A stretch of 64,000 nucleotides of DNA from Deltaproteobacteria bacterium HGW-Deltaproteobacteria-15 (GCA_002840535.1 PHBH01000048.1:41707-105706), one strand, 5' to 3'; positions 35,893 to 45,123 are shown, numbered from the stretch's first letter. Made by a program: numbers and translations. Notes: generated by a model from the letters alone, not told the origin.

Positions 35893-36146
35893 TTGCCGGT
35901 TGCCGGTCGAAGTTTGAGAGATTTCGGTGAATCCTTGAGAGGGAAGCGATCTCCACCAGATGTACGTGGAATTACGCAATTACTTTTTTCCTCCCATTCT
36001 AAATACAGTGGTTCCCCCATTGTCGAAACCCCCTCATCTGGATAAAGTGATTCAGGAACTCTGAATATCGAAGTGATCATGGCTGAGGCTGGATAGAGGA
36101 CAATGAAATCAGTTACATTCGCGCTCCTCCGGGGAGGGAGGCCTTT

Positions 36147-36383
36147 ATGGAACCAAGAGAACTGGTTGAGGAATTGGCAAAAGCATTGGTAGAGAGGCCG
36201 GAAGAAGTTGCTGTGAGCGAATTGAAGGGAGAGCAGGTGACGGTCATTGAACTGAAGGTGGCCAAGGAGGACATCGGGAAGGTCATCGGCAGGGGCGGGA
36301 GGATCGCCATGGCCCTGAGGACCATATTGGGGGCGGTTTCGTCCAAGACGAGAAAGAACGTCCTGCTCGAAATAATCGATTGA
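36147..36383 (+). CDS. khpA: KH-domain RNA-binding protein
   Basis: A 78-aa single KH-domain protein of the KhpA/YlqC family, which binds RNA and forms a complex with KhpB in other bacteria. The domain includes the GxxG loop in DIGKVIGRGGRIAMALRTIL. A strong GGGGAGGGAGG stands seven bases before the ATG. It overlaps the next gene's alternative start. In many genomes khpA sits next to ribosomal protein S16 and rimM, which are not here, so its partner genes are elsewhere. Confidence 0.92.
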   Translation: MEPRELVEELAKALVERPEEVAVSELKGEQVTVIELKVAKEDIGKVIGRGGRIAMALRTILGAVSSKTRKNVLLEIID

Positions 36384-36412
36384 GGTCCCAGGATCGAGAC
36401 CCGGCAACGGAG

Positions 36413-36796
36413 ATGAAAGAGGCTCCAGAACGAGAAAAATTCCGAGAACTCCTTTTGCACGAGCGGAACAGGCTGCGGGAATTGCGGGAAGGTCTTGAGG
36501 AGTCCTTTCGCGTCCTTCAGCAGCTCGAGCGTGAATTTGAGGTGAACGCTCACAAAAAGAACTTCTCCTTTCCGCTGGAGGAACTGGACACACTGGGAAC
36601 GGATGAAGCCACCGACCGTGCATTAGGAAAAACCGAAAAAAATTATTATTTCACGCGACGAAGCAGAGGGTGGTATGCTAAAGGCACCCCTGCGTCTAAG
36701 CGTCTCATGCGTGCCGTCCACGGGGCGCGAGTTGCGGAAGCAGGTTTCTTGCTGAAGGGGATCAGACACTTGAATGGAGAACGCTATGCTGGATGA
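36413..36796 (+). CDS. Small coiled-coil protein of unknown function
   Basis: A 127-aa hydrophilic protein. The first half is a charged coiled coil (FRELLLHERNRLRELREGLEESFRVLQQLEREFEVNAH); the second is basic (YYFTRRSRGWYAKGTPASKRLMRAVHGARVAEAGFLLKG). No recognised domain. A TTG at 36380 would overlap the KhpA stop as TTGA and could be the coupled start; ATG 36413 has only a very close GGAG. It overlaps the phasin-like gene start. Its genomic partners suggest an RNA- or granule-associated role, without direct evidence. Confidence 0.6.
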   Translation: MKEAPEREKFRELLLHERNRLRELREGLEESFRVLQQLEREFEVNAHKKNFSFPLEELDTLGTDEATDRALGKTEKNYYFTRRSRGWYAKGTPASKRLMRAVHGARVAEAGFLLKGIRHLNGERYAG

Positions 36797-37118
36797 TATC
36801 AAGAAATTACTTCTGGCAGGTCTGGGCGGTGTGGTGTTGACAAAGGACAAACTCGAAGAATGGAAAAAACGGCTGGTGAAGGAAAACAAGATGAGCGAAG
36901 GCGAAGCAAAGCGTCTGATAGACGAGTTGAGGGAAGCCGGGGAGAATCAATGGAAGGATATCGAGAAATCCTTTCGTGAGATGATGCGAAAACGATTGGA
37001 CAGTATGGATGTTGCCGATCAACGGGAACTGGAAAAACTGCGTTCCAGAGTGGACGAATTGGAACTCAGAGTGTCCGCTGTTGAAAAGACAATCGGACCC
37101 GCACAGAAACTGCCGTGA
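36786..37118 (+). CDS. Phasin-like / polyhydroxyalkanoate-granule regulator-like protein
   Basis: A 110-aa helical protein (MLDDIKKLLLAGLGGVVLTKDKLEEWKKRLVKENKMSEGEAKRLIDELREAG) of the phasin-like superfamily, with a hydrophobic GLGGVVL segment followed by amphipathic helices and a C-terminal coiled coil (LEKLRSRVDELELRVSAVEKTI). Such proteins occur on storage granules or with PhaR-type regulators. ATG 36786 has GGAG seven bases upstream. It overlaps the preceding coiled-coil gene and ends one base before the P-type ATPase ATG (TGAAATG). No PHA synthase is nearby. Confidence 0.7.
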   Translation: MLDDIKKLLLAGLGGVVLTKDKLEEWKKRLVKENKMSEGEAKRLIDELREAGENQWKDIEKSFREMMRKRLDSMDVADQRELEKLRSRVDELELRVSAVEKTIGPAQKLP

Positions 37119-37119
37119 A

Positions 37120-39585
37120 ATGGATGAACGATCAGCGGAAACGGCTCATCGACGGACATCCGACGAGGGGAAATGCCGTCTTTGCGGGCTTCCGGTAGGC
37201 CGTTCCACAGCTCGCCTGAGCTGGAATGGAAACACGCATTCTTTTTGCTGCAGGGGGTGTCTGTTTGTCTTCCAGGTCCTGTCCGAGAGGCCGGAAGGAC
37301 CTCCCTCGGATTTCCTTGATACCGATCTTTTTCGGGCTGCGGCTGCCGCCGGTGTGATTCGGAACTACGACGATCCTGCCCCCGAATCTTCCAAGAAAGT
37401 ATGTTACCCCAAAGAGTTCGTCCAGGAGTGCCACCTCAGAGTAGAGGGAATGTGGTGCATGGCCTGTGCTTTCCTGATCGAGGAAGTGCTTCGGAAGCGG
37501 GAGGGCATCGTCGGCGTCGAAGTCCTTTTTTTCAGCGATCTGGTGCGAATCCAATATCTCCCCCATCGAACAAGTCCAGAACTGATTCTTAAAGAAATCA
37601 CAAAACTAGGCTACGGTGCATTTCTCTTTGAGGACGATTCCGGCGGGTCTCATGAAAAAAAGGATCTGCTGGTAAGATTGGGCGTATCGTCCATCCTGAC
37701 CATGAACATCATGGGGATCTCCTTCGTAGTGTATGGAGGCTTCTTCCGGGAGCTCGGGGAAAAGGCCATATCATCCATTTCCTACCCTTTGTTGGTCCTC
37801 TGTACAGGGGTGCTGCTGTATGGAGGATTGCCGATCCTGAAGCGGGCCGCTGCAGCGCTCCGGCATCGGACGGCGTCCATGGACACATTGATTTCGATCG
37901 GTTCACTCTCCGCTTACGGGTACAGCCTCTTCAGCATGAGCCAGGGGAGCGTTCATCTCTATTTCGATACGGCAGCTATGCTGATTACACTGGTTCTCCT
38001 GGGGAGGTTCATTGAACTTCATGCGAGGGATAGAGTCACGCAGGGCATCCATGAAATGCACCTTCTGGCGCGACAAAAAGTTCGTTTGATGCTGGACGGC
38101 AGGGAAAGATGGGCAGCGCCGGATCTGGTCCATGCAGGAGATCTCATTCAGGTCAGGAAAGGGGAGAGATCGGCTGTTGACGGGCGAATTGTATGCGGCC
38201 GTACCATGGTGGACGAGTCTTTCCTGACAGGGGAGAGCCGCCCACTCCGAAAATCCGAAGGGGAAATCATAACCGGCGGCAGCCTTCTTCTCGGGAACAC
38301 CGTAGAAATGCATGCAGTCTCTGAGGGAAGCTCGAGCACGCTGAGCCAGATGATGCAGATTCTTCAGGATGCGTTAAGCCTCAAGGACCCGATTGAACTG
38401 TTTGCCGACCGCGTGACCCGCCTGGCCGTGCCGGCCGTACTGCTCCTTGCTTCCGCCACGGCAGCGATCCTCGTCGCTGCCGGCGCGACCTGGTCCGATT
38501 CCCTGCTGCGGGCCGTTACCGTGCTGGTGATCGCCTGCCCCTGCGCCCTGGGGATCGCGACCCCCCTGGCCAGAGTGGCTTCCCTGGGATCCGCTCGAAA
38601 GAAAGGGATCCTTATTGCAAAGCCGGGTGCTTTGGAGAGAGCCAGGGATTTGCAGGCCATTGTTCTGGACAAGACGGGAACGGTCACAGAAGGCCGATTT
38701 GGTCTCCAACACATGATCATGGAAGAAGGAACGAGCCATGAGGAAGGGCTGGTAAGGGCATGCTCCGTGGAATCCGAATCCGAACACTTCATTGCAAGGG
38801 AGATCCTGGAAAAGGCCAAGGCTCTCTCTCTAACATGGGTCAAGTGCAAGCATGCCGAGTGTGTCGAGGGGCAGGGAGTGTGCGGAGAGGACAGGGGCAA
38901 GGAGGTTCTTGTCGGGAATCGGTCCCATATCGGGTCCAGGGGATGGTCCATTCACCCTGCTCTGGAGCGGAAGGCCACGGAATTCGAAAGGGCAGGGCAG
39001 ACGGTAGTGTTCGTGGCGTGGGACGGACGAGCCAGGGGTCTCTTTTCGTTTGGTGACACTATCAGGGAAGCCGCAAACGGCACGATTGCCGCTCTCCGAT
39101 CCAGAGGATTGGAGGTATGGCTTGTCTCCGGCGATTCACAAGAAACGACCGCAGCAGTTGCCAGGGGGCTGGGTATCAAAAACTACGCGGGGCAGGCGCT
39201 CCCCATGGACAAGGTCGAGATTGTGCGTGCTCTACAAGCCGCGGGCAAGCGTGTGGGAATGGTAGGAGACGGGATCAACGACGCGGCCGGATTGGCCCAG
39301 GCTGATGTGGGATTTGCTCTGGCGGCAAAAAGCAACCTCCTCCAGCAGGCGAGCGATGTCACGATTATTTCCGCGGATCTGAAAAAGGTGATCGACGCTC
39401 TGGATTTTTCGGCCTTCCACAACCATGTGGTGCGGCAGAATCTCTTCTTTTCATTCCTCTACAACGGCATTGGCATTCCCCTTGCGCTGAGCGGATATCT
39501 AAACCCCGTCCTCGCAATCCTCGCCATGTTCGCAAGCAGCCTCACCGTGATCGGCAACACGATCAGGATCACTAGAAGAAAGTAA
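37120..39585 (+). CDS. Copper-type heavy-metal P-type ATPase with zinc-finger-like N-terminus
   Basis: P1B-type ATPase (821 aa) predicted to export Cu+ or a related soft metal. The N-terminus has a metal-binding CRLCGLPV...CCRGC domain (PF12156 type), then an HMA domain with GMWCMAC near residues 110-125, eight membrane helices, the transmembrane metal site CPC in VIACPCALGIATPL, the phosphorylation site DKTGTVTEG, and the HP/GDGIND motifs (GMVGDGINDAAGLAQADVG). The N-terminal domain resembles FixI/CcoI and CopA2 of cbb3-oxidase assembly. The ORF-track extension to 37009 is out of context. ATG 37120 closely follows the phasin-like gene stop. A repeat array begins right at its stop codon. Confidence 0.93.
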   Translation: MDERSAETAHRRTSDEGKCRLCGLPVGRSTARLSWNGNTHSFCCRGCLFVFQVLSERPEGPPSDFLDTDLFRAAAAAGVIRNYDDPAPESSKKVCYPKEFVQECHLRVEGMWCMACAFLIEEVLRKREGIVGVEVLFFSDLVRIQYLPHRTSPELILKEITKLGYGAFLFEDDSGGSHEKKDLLVRLGVSSILTMNIMGISFVVYGGFFRELGEKAISSISYPLLVLCTGVLLYGGLPILKRAAAALRHRTASMDTLISIGSLSAYGYSLFSMSQGSVHLYFDTAAMLITLVLLGRFIELHARDRVTQGIHEMHLLARQKVRLMLDGRERWAAPDLVHAGDLIQVRKGERSAVDGRIVCGRTMVDESFLTGESRPLRKSEGEIITGGSLLLGNTVEMHAVSEGSSSTLSQMMQILQDALSLKDPIELFADRVTRLAVPAVLLLASATAAILVAAGATWSDSLLRAVTVLVIACPCALGIATPLARVASLGSARKKGILIAKPGALERARDLQAIVLDKTGTVTEGRFGLQHMIMEEGTSHEEGLVRACSVESESEHFIAREILEKAKALSLTWVKCKHAECVEGQGVCGEDRGKEVLVGNRSHIGSRGWSIHPALERKATEFERAGQTVVFVAWDGRARGLFSFGDTIREAANGTIAALRSRGLEVWLVSGDSQETTAAVARGLGIKNYAGQALPMDKVEIVRALQAAGKRVGMVGDGINDAAGLAQADVGFALAAKSNLLQQASDVTIISADLKKVIDALDFSAFHNHVVRQNLFFSFLYNGIGIPLALSGYLNPVLAILAMFASSLTVIGNTIRITRRK

Positions 39586-39806
39586 GCAGTAGGCAGTAAG
39601 CAGTAAGCAGCAAAACCAACTGAGAAATGTAAAAGTTCGGTCCAACAGCAATCTGGATTCCGGCTTCCGCCGGAATGACGGAAATAGGAACACTGAAGAA
39701 TGAATGGATGTCCGTTGCGTCCCCGACTCTTACATCAAGCTAACTATATCGGTCTGTCCTTTCGCTTCTTACTGCCTACTGCCTACTGCTTACTGCTTAC
39801 TGCTCA
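39584..39806. repeat. Inverted AGTAAGC heptamer arrays around a REP palindrome
   Basis: AGTAAGCAGTAGGCAGTAAG-type units (39584-39613) face ACTGCCTACTGCTTACTGC units (39766-39806). Between them is a palindrome TTCCGGCTTCCGCCGGAA (39658-39675), a common dispersed repeat. The whole lies between convergent genes (P-type ATPase and cytochrome b5-DUF2231), and the first array includes the ATPase stop codon. It could form a large stem at the 3' ends of both transcripts. Confidence 0.85.
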
Positions 39807-39812
39807 CTTCTT

Positions 39813-40526
39813 TTATTCCGTCGGAAACGTAAGTTTTGCCCCAAACCAGCCAATCGCGGTGGTGAGAGCGAAAAGACAGATCACGAGAAGCAGATAGATG
39901 ACACCCCCTAAATCCAGGTTGCTGAGGATTTCGGGGTTTTGGATTCTCCAGACGAAGAGGAGAATCTCCAATGGGAGAAGCAGGAATGAAAGGATCTGCT
40001 TCATGACCACAGCGTGAATCCATTTGGCAAAGTAGTTGAGCCACCAGGTATAGAACCCGGTAGCCATGGTGATCGGGGTGAAAAAAATGGCGGCGCCCAG
40101 GCAGTGCAGCGCAGTGACCTCAAAAGAGCGTATTCCCGTAGCAAGGTAGAGGAGGACGAAAGCGGGGACGGCAAGAGTAAAGGAGATGGGAAAATGAACG
40201 GTCATCGGATGGGGGTGTCTTCTGAGCATGGGCACCCTGGTCAGGATCCATTCGAGAGCCGGCGGCAGCTTTCGTTCAACCGGTTCTTCCTTCAGGGTGC
40301 CGACCTCAGGATATCTTTCCAGCACTTCCAGTGTATGGGGCGCCGCCTTGATATCGTGCGTGAGATCGTTCCCGGCATTGTGCCTGTTCATGTGGCGGCC
40401 GCTCTTCCAGAGCTTGCTCTGTGTGACATCGTAGATCTTGCCCATGTGGGCTATATAGGCGGGCCTGCCTTCTTTCCCATTGCATTTCCTCAACTCGTCC
40501 AAATCGATTTCCTTAGCCATTTCCAC
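39813..40526 (-). CDS. Cytochrome b5-like heme domain fused to DUF2231 membrane domain
   Basis: A 237-aa membrane protein. The N-terminus (about 5-75) is a cytochrome b5-like fold: DLDELRKCNGKEGRPAYIAHMGKIYDVTQSKLW, with HMNRHNAG supplying a likely heme-binding His. From about 100 on, LRRHPHPMTVHFPISFTLAVPAFVLLYL starts a DUF2231 domain with four helices, in which conserved His residues may bind a second heme. It probably moves electrons to or from quinones at the membrane. Whether it is a heme reductase is inference. Its start has GGTGGAAATGG context; it is convergent with the P-type ATPase and the next gene diverges. Confidence 0.85.
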   Translation of the reverse strand: MEMAKEIDLDELRKCNGKEGRPAYIAHMGKIYDVTQSKLWKSGRHMNRHNAGNDLTHDIKAAPHTLEVLERYPEVGTLKEEPVERKLPPALEWILTRVPMLRRHPHPMTVHFPISFTLAVPAFVLLYLATGIRSFEVTALHCLGAAIFFTPITMATGFYTWWLNYFAKWIHAVVMKQILSFLLLPLEILLFVWRIQNPEILSNLDLGGVIYLLLVICLFALTTAIGWFGAKLTFPTE

Positions 40527-40772
40527 CTCATGTAATCTGTTAGAAAAGTGTTAGTGCAGATTCTAATTCAGCTTTCGTCTTTTTCCATATACTATTCGTG
40601 CAGAGGGATGTCCATTAGGGACCCATCACCCGAAAATACGGTAAATACCTGATTTAGCCTTTTGCTAAACCATGGCACTCTCAGGGCCACCTGAACCCTG
40701 GATGGGAGAAGCCATCCCATCCGCATCCCGATTCTGCCGGTTTCACCGGAGGAAAGCGCTTCCGATCTGCTC

Positions 40773-41483
40773 ATGGATAAGAGCTCTTTTGTCAAAAGGA
40801 TGTTTGAAGATATAGCCTTCTCCTACGATCTTCAAAACAGTGTTCTTTCTCTTCGAAGGGACATATCGTGGAGAAGGATTCTTGCCCGTTCCCTCGGCGC
40901 GTCATACAGGGGCTTGATCCTGGATGCGGCCACAGGCACATCGGAGGTTGCAATCGAGATTTGCAGGCAGAATGGAAGCGCAAAGGTCGTAGGCGTCGAT
41001 ATCTCGCCCAGGATGCTGGGGATTGCCAGTGAAAAGATCCGGGCGAGGCAATTGGATAATCGAATACACCTCGGGCTGGGAGACGGCCGCACGCTTCCAT
41101 TCAAAGACGGGACTTTCGACGCAGTCAGCATAGCATTCGGGCTTCGCAATATCGATGAAAGAAAAAAGGCGCTGGCGGAGTTCGGGAGGGTCCTGAAGCC
41201 CGGCGGGCAGTTGCTCATCATGGAATTCGGTTACCCTGAAGATCCGCTCCTGCGCATAATTTACGGCTTCTACTTTCATTATGTGCTTCCGCCGCTGGGG
41301 AACAGGCTTTCCAGAACGGATTATGCGTACTCCTATCTGGTCGAATCCGTGCGATCCTTCCCGGGGAAAGAGGCCTTCCTGAAGGAGATGGGAGACGCCG
41401 GGTTTAGACACCTCGGAACAAGGAAACTCACCTTCGGCATTGCCGTCATTTATAGTGGAGTGAAGCGAGAGAAGGACCTGTGA
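40773..41483 (+). CDS. ubiE: Ubiquinone/menaquinone-type C-methyltransferase
   Basis: SAM-dependent methyltransferase (236 aa) of the UbiE/MenG family that methylates demethylquinone intermediates in the last steps of quinone synthesis. The SAM-binding motif is LILDAATGTSEVAIEI (motif I), then VVGVDISPRMLGIA, FDAVSIAFGLRNIDERKKALAEFGRVLKPGGQLLIMEFG, the UbiE signature. Operon with a second methyltransferase and a UbiA prenyltransferase: the first and second genes overlap by four bases, as do the second and third. The ATG has no strong SD upstream, but the family alignment supports it. Confidence 0.92.
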   Translation: MDKSSFVKRMFEDIAFSYDLQNSVLSLRRDISWRRILARSLGASYRGLILDAATGTSEVAIEICRQNGSAKVVGVDISPRMLGIASEKIRARQLDNRIHLGLGDGRTLPFKDGTFDAVSIAFGLRNIDERKKALAEFGRVLKPGGQLLIMEFGYPEDPLLRIIYGFYFHYVLPPLGNRLSRTDYAYSYLVESVRSFPGKEAFLKEMGDAGFRHLGTRKLTFGIAVIYSGVKREKDL

Positions 41484-42070
41484 AAGTCAACTGGCCGGAG
41501 AAGATATGGGTGAACAGCCCGATGCGGCTCATGGTGCAGAAGTGGGAGACCCGCTTCTTTCAGGGGCTGCATGACATGCCGCCGGGCGCCGCCTGCCTCG
41601 AGATCGGCTGCGGCCGCGGCGCGGCAGTACCATTGATTTCCAGGTGGTTCAGCCCTCGCCGGATCGATGCCCTTGACATCGATCCGGAAATGGTCCGGCG
41701 AGCCATGGGCAGGCGAAGGGGAACAACTCCTCACGGCCTGATCATGGCAGCGGACGCACAGGTGCTTCCATACCGGGATCAATGCCTCGATGCGGTTTTC
41801 AATTTCGGCATTATTCATCATCTCGAAAGGTGGAAGCTCGGACTCGAGGAGATTGCGAGGGTGCTGAGAAAAGGCGGCAGGTTCTATTTTGAAGAAATCT
41901 ATCCCCCACTTTATGCCAACCGCCTTTTGAGACATGTTGTGGCCCATCCCCGGGAAAACCGCTTCCATGGGCCGGAGTTCCGGGCCGCAATGGATCATGT
42001 CGGTCTGGATCTCCTGCAGGGGTATCACGAGAGCCGGTTTGCAATTCTGGGAGTGGCGGTGAAAAGGTGA
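41480..42070 (+). CDS. Class I SAM-dependent methyltransferase
   Basis: A 196-aa methyltransferase with motif I CLEIGCGRGAAVPLIS, acidic DIDPEMVRRAM and an HH motif in FNFGIIHHLERW, resembling UbiE/COQ5-like enzymes. It overlaps the UbiE and UbiA genes by four bases each, so it probably acts on the same quinone precursor. GTG at 41480 serves as the start, overlapping the UbiE stop (GTGA). Its substrate is unknown. Confidence 0.85.
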   Translation: MKVNWPEKIWVNSPMRLMVQKWETRFFQGLHDMPPGAACLEIGCGRGAAVPLISRWFSPRRIDALDIDPEMVRRAMGRRRGTTPHGLIMAADAQVLPYRDQCLDAVFNFGIIHHLERWKLGLEEIARVLRKGGRFYFEEIYPPLYANRLLRHVVAHPRENRFHGPEFRAAMDHVGLDLLQGYHESRFAILGVAVKR

Positions 42071-43020
42071 ATCCTCCAACGGGAACCGTGCTGCAGAAGA
42101 GCGAAATCGAACGTCCACGATGGATGCTGCTGCTGGCTCTTTCGAGAACGCCCCACGCCATCCTGGATATGGCCGCGCCGGGACTTTCAGGACTGTTGCT
42201 GCTGGACGCATTCCCGCCGTTGCAGGTCGCCATTCTGGGGCTCTTCACTGTGTTTGCAGGCTATACATCGGTATACGCGCTCAATGATCTCATGGATTGC
42301 CGCTCGGACAGCGCCAGGATCAAGCTGGCCGGATACGGCGGGGCGGAGAGCTACCTCGACAGTGTGATTGTGCGTCATCCCGTGGCACGGGGGATTCTGG
42401 ATTTTCGAGAAGGTCTCTCGTGGTCCGCTGCATGGGCCTGCCTTGCCCTCGCAGGGGCCTATGCGCTCGATCCCGTCTGTGCTCTGATTTTTCTGGGAGG
42501 CTGCCTGCTGGAGGCGATCTATTGCCTGATGTGGCGGGTCAGCCATTTTCGTGCGATCGTGAGCGGTGCAGTGAAATGCTCCGGGCCGGTCGCTGCCGCT
42601 TTTGCGCTGGTTCCCGAGCCTCCCTTCACTTTTCTGATTGTATTGTTCCTCTGGATTTTTTGCTGGGAAATCGGAGGCCAGAACATCCCTGCCGATTGGT
42701 CGGAAATTGATGATGACAGGCGGCTGCAGGCAAAAACCATTCCGGTTCGTCTTGGCCCGCGGATGGCCGGTATCGTGATGTTTAGTTTGCTGGTGGCTAC
42801 CGTTCTGCTGTCACTCCTGCTGGTCTTTATGCTGCCGATGGAGAACAGGGCAGCCTGTGCAATGTTGTTCCTGACAACGGGCGGTTTTTTCCTCCTTCTG
42901 CCCGGTGTTCGTCTCTTACGGTCCAGGAATCCCGTTGATGCCATGGCCCTGTTCAACCGATCCAGCCTCTACCCCTTTGTTCTCCTGATAGCCGTTGCAG
43001 TCAAGATCCTGGTCTCCTGA
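42067..43020 (+). CDS. UbiA-family prenyltransferase
   Basis: Integral membrane prenyltransferase (317 aa) that attaches an isoprenoid chain to an aromatic acceptor. Two Asp-rich motifs are visible: NDLMDCRSDSARIK (first) and DWSEIDDDRRLQAKTIPVRLG (second), and about eight to nine hydrophobic helices. GTG or ATG near 42067 overlaps the methyltransferase stop. With the two methyltransferases it forms a quinone-modifying operon; MenA, UbiA or a specialised homologue are all possible. The acceptor is not predictable. Confidence 0.88.
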   Translation: MNPPTGTVLQKSEIERPRWMLLLALSRTPHAILDMAAPGLSGLLLLDAFPPLQVAILGLFTVFAGYTSVYALNDLMDCRSDSARIKLAGYGGAESYLDSVIVRHPVARGILDFREGLSWSAAWACLALAGAYALDPVCALIFLGGCLLEAIYCLMWRVSHFRAIVSGAVKCSGPVAAAFALVPEPPFTFLIVLFLWIFCWEIGGQNIPADWSEIDDDRRLQAKTIPVRLGPRMAGIVMFSLLVATVLLSLLLVFMLPMENRAACAMLFLTTGGFFLLLPGVRLLRSRNPVDAMALFNRSSLYPFVLLIAVAVKILVS

Positions 43021-43048
43021 GCACGCCGGCTTTCCTACTGCCCATCCC

Positions 43049-43076
43049 TTGACAGTTTTAATCTTCAGCTTATCTT
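43049..43076 (+). promoter_or_regulatory. Candidate sigma-70 promoter of the sigma-factor gene
   Basis: TTGACA at 43049-43054 and TATCTT at 43071-43076 are separated by 16 bases, about 48 bases upstream of the ATG at 43124. This is the best promoter-like site in the gap after the prenyltransferase. Confidence 0.5.
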
Positions 43077-43123
43077 TTTTAAGCATTTCAAACCCTTTCT
43101 GAGACGAATCCCCTGAATGTGAA

Positions 43124-44479
43124 ATGAGTCTTCATCACACGGGTGACGTGGTGGGAATATCCGTCTTTATAGGGATGGAGGATAAGTTGATTGAGCAAGA
43201 AGAAAAAGATCTGATCAGAGGCCCGGTTTGCGAACCGATAATCGCCAATCCGGATCGAGACGAGGATGAAGGGTACAGTCGTGCGCCCGAGGATCTCTAT
43301 TTTCAGGAAATGACGCGATTTTCTGTACTTACCGCAGAACAAGAGGTGGAAATCTTCAAACGCATAGAACTGCAGGAAGCCCGGTTGTTCTACCTGATGG
43401 TCCGCTACCTGCACCTTCTGCGTGAAAATATCCGTGCCTTGAACTTTGAAGAAAATGACCGGGGTTATGGGAGCCTTTTGCGCCTTAATCCTGCCCATGA
43501 GAAATGGCTGTTTTCACCGATCCCGGTCCGTCTCAGCGCAAGAAGGGACAGAGTTCTTCAGAAGTTGCAGGAGGCATTTCGTGAGCTCGGCATCACGGAT
43601 AAGGAAGTGGATTTTTTCGTGGAGAAACTTTCTCTTCTCCTCAAGAAACTGGAACTTCAGGGAATGAAAATAGAGTGCGCAGGCGAGCATCCCTGTGAGG
43701 ACCTCAAACGACTCCTTGACGCTCAGTATGAACTCAAAGAAGCACGAAGGAACATGATCGAAGCCAATCTCCGGCTTGTTCGCAGCATAGCCGTGAAGTA
43801 TGCCCGGCACAGCATTCCCATTCTGGACGTCATTCAGGAAGGCAATCTCGGATTGATCAGGGCAGTGGAGAAGTTCGACTATCGAAGGGGATGCAGATTC
43901 AGTACCTATGCGATCTGGTGGATCCGACAGGCGGTCAGTCGGGCGGTCCAGAGCCATGGCCAGCCGGTTCGCATTCCCGCACACATTATGGAAGAGGTTC
44001 AGAGGGCCAAAAGGACATCCAAGCAGGCAGCGCGAGAAATGGGGCGGACGCCCACCAAGGAGGAGATAGCCTGGATGATGGAGATTTCTGTCCAGGATCT
44101 CGAGGGTGTCCTGGAAGCGATGCGGAACCGTGCGATCTCACTGGACATGCCCGTTGGCGACAGCGAGACGGAAATGAAGCACTTCATGGCGGATACGGAC
44201 TCCCTCACCCCTGAAGAGTCATTCATTCGAAACAATATGGACGCCCAGACACGGGACCTCCTGAAAGTCCTTACCACGCGGGAGCAGACTATCCTCAGGA
44301 AACGCTTCGGCATCGATGGCGGCAGAGAGCAGACCCTGCAGGAACTCTCAGAGGAATTCGGTGTGACCAGGGAACGTATACGGCAGATCGAAAGAAAAGC
44401 CCTTGCAAAGCTACGGCGCTTCAGGCGGATTCTCGATCCCGATCGATACGAAGAGGAACTGCAGATCTTGCAGGGTTGA
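43124..44479 (+). CDS. Primary-type sigma-70 factor (RpoD/RpoS-like)
   Basis: RNA polymerase sigma factor (451 aa) with regions 1.2 ([26 protein letters not shown]), 2 ([55 protein letters not shown]), 3 and 4 ([51 protein letters not shown]). The NCR insert of the housekeeping sigma is present in part (about 80-200), and region 1.1 is absent, as in group 2 or RpoS/RpoH-like factors. ATG 43124 lacks a clear SD; 43175 (MEDKLIEQE) is a possible alternative. It may be a stationary-phase or general-stress sigma. The operon context gives no clue. Confidence 0.9.
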   Translation: MSLHHTGDVVGISVFIGMEDKLIEQEEKDLIRGPVCEPIIANPDRDEDEGYSRAPEDLYFQEMTRFSVLTAEQEVEIFKRIELQEARLFYLMVRYLHLLRENIRALNFEENDRGYGSLLRLNPAHEKWLFSPIPVRLSARRDRVLQKLQEAFRELGITDKEVDFFVEKLSLLLKKLELQGMKIECAGEHPCEDLKRLLDAQYELKEARRNMIEANLRLVRSIAVKYARHSIPILDVIQEGNLGLIRAVEKFDYRRGCRFSTYAIWWIRQAVSRAVQSHGQPVRIPAHIMEEVQRAKRTSKQAAREMGRTPTKEEIAWMMEISVQDLEGVLEAMRNRAISLDMPVGDSETEMKHFMADTDSLTPEESFIRNNMDAQTRDLLKVLTTREQTILRKRFGIDGGREQTLQELSEEFGVTRERIRQIERKALAKLRRFRRILDPDRYEEELQILQG

Positions 44480-44482
44480 GAA

Positions 44483-44776
44483 TCAGTTGTCCGCCAGCAA
44501 CGGTTCGGCATAGGGACTCTCAAACCAGAGACTTCTTCCCGGCTCTGACTCGATGAGTGTCTCCGTCATGAAGAGCAGCACAAGAATGAGAGTCCCCTCG
44601 TCAACTTCGAAATCATCCCAGCCTCTTGATTGCATCTCGATATTCATCTCGTCGAGACTCAAGGAGGCTTCCTCGGCAATGATCGAGCCAAGATCTCTGA
44701 TGCATGCTGGAATCCGGTCGAGGGGGATTCCCTTGCTCGATAGCTGCTCCACCAGGTTCCTGACGTTGCTGTTCAT
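44483..44776 (-). CDS. Small acidic protein of unknown function
   Basis: A 97-aa protein (MNSNVRNLVEQLSSKGIPLDRIPACIRDLG), largely helical and acidic at its C-terminus (EPGRSLWFESPYAEPLLADN). No domain recognised. It starts at ATG 44776 with GGGGG five bases ahead; a GTG at 44788 would extend it by four residues. It is convergent with the sigma-factor gene (3 bp apart). It might regulate that factor, for which I have no evidence beyond adjacency. Confidence 0.65.
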   Translation of the reverse strand: MNSNVRNLVEQLSSKGIPLDRIPACIRDLGSIIAEEASLSLDEMNIEMQSRGWDDFEVDEGTLILVLLFMTETLIESEPGRSLWFESPYAEPLLADN

Positions 44777-44892
44777 CGGAGCCCCCACTTTTCAGCTTGC
44801 GATGCGTCTGCATCGGCTGGTTTCGCCTTCCGGAGCTTGATCCCCCGGTTCCGGCCGCAGTTTCTCGAGTTCCGCCGTGGAGGCATACCCGT

Positions 44893-45123
44893 TTAATCCA
44901 TTTCCGGATTGATCTCCCGGAAAATGGTTTCCTTGATATCAGGATAGGTCCCGGCGAATGAGGGTAACGTTTGCTCCAGAAACCTGTTCAGCGCAGCAAT
45001 CTCCAGTTTGATTTTATCGATCTCGGCTTTCATTTCCATAAGGCGGGAATCGGTCAAGTCGCCGGACATGCGCAGTGCTGTACCCATCCGATCGATTTCC
45101 TTTTGTAGTGCAACCAGGTTCAT
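44893..45123 (-). CDS. Small coiled-coil protein of unknown function
   Basis: A 76-aa helical protein (MNLVALQKEIDRMGTALRMSGDLTDSRLMEMKAEIDKIKLEIAALNRFLEQ) with heptad-like spacing and an acidic tail. GAGGTGA stands nine bases before the ATG, which supports real translation. It lies upstream of the 97-aa gene in the same direction with a 116-bp gap. Nothing in it is recognised. Confidence 0.7.
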   Translation of the reverse strand: MNLVALQKEIDRMGTALRMSGDLTDSRLMEMKAEIDKIKLEIAALNRFLEQTLPSFAGTYPDIKETIFREINPEMD

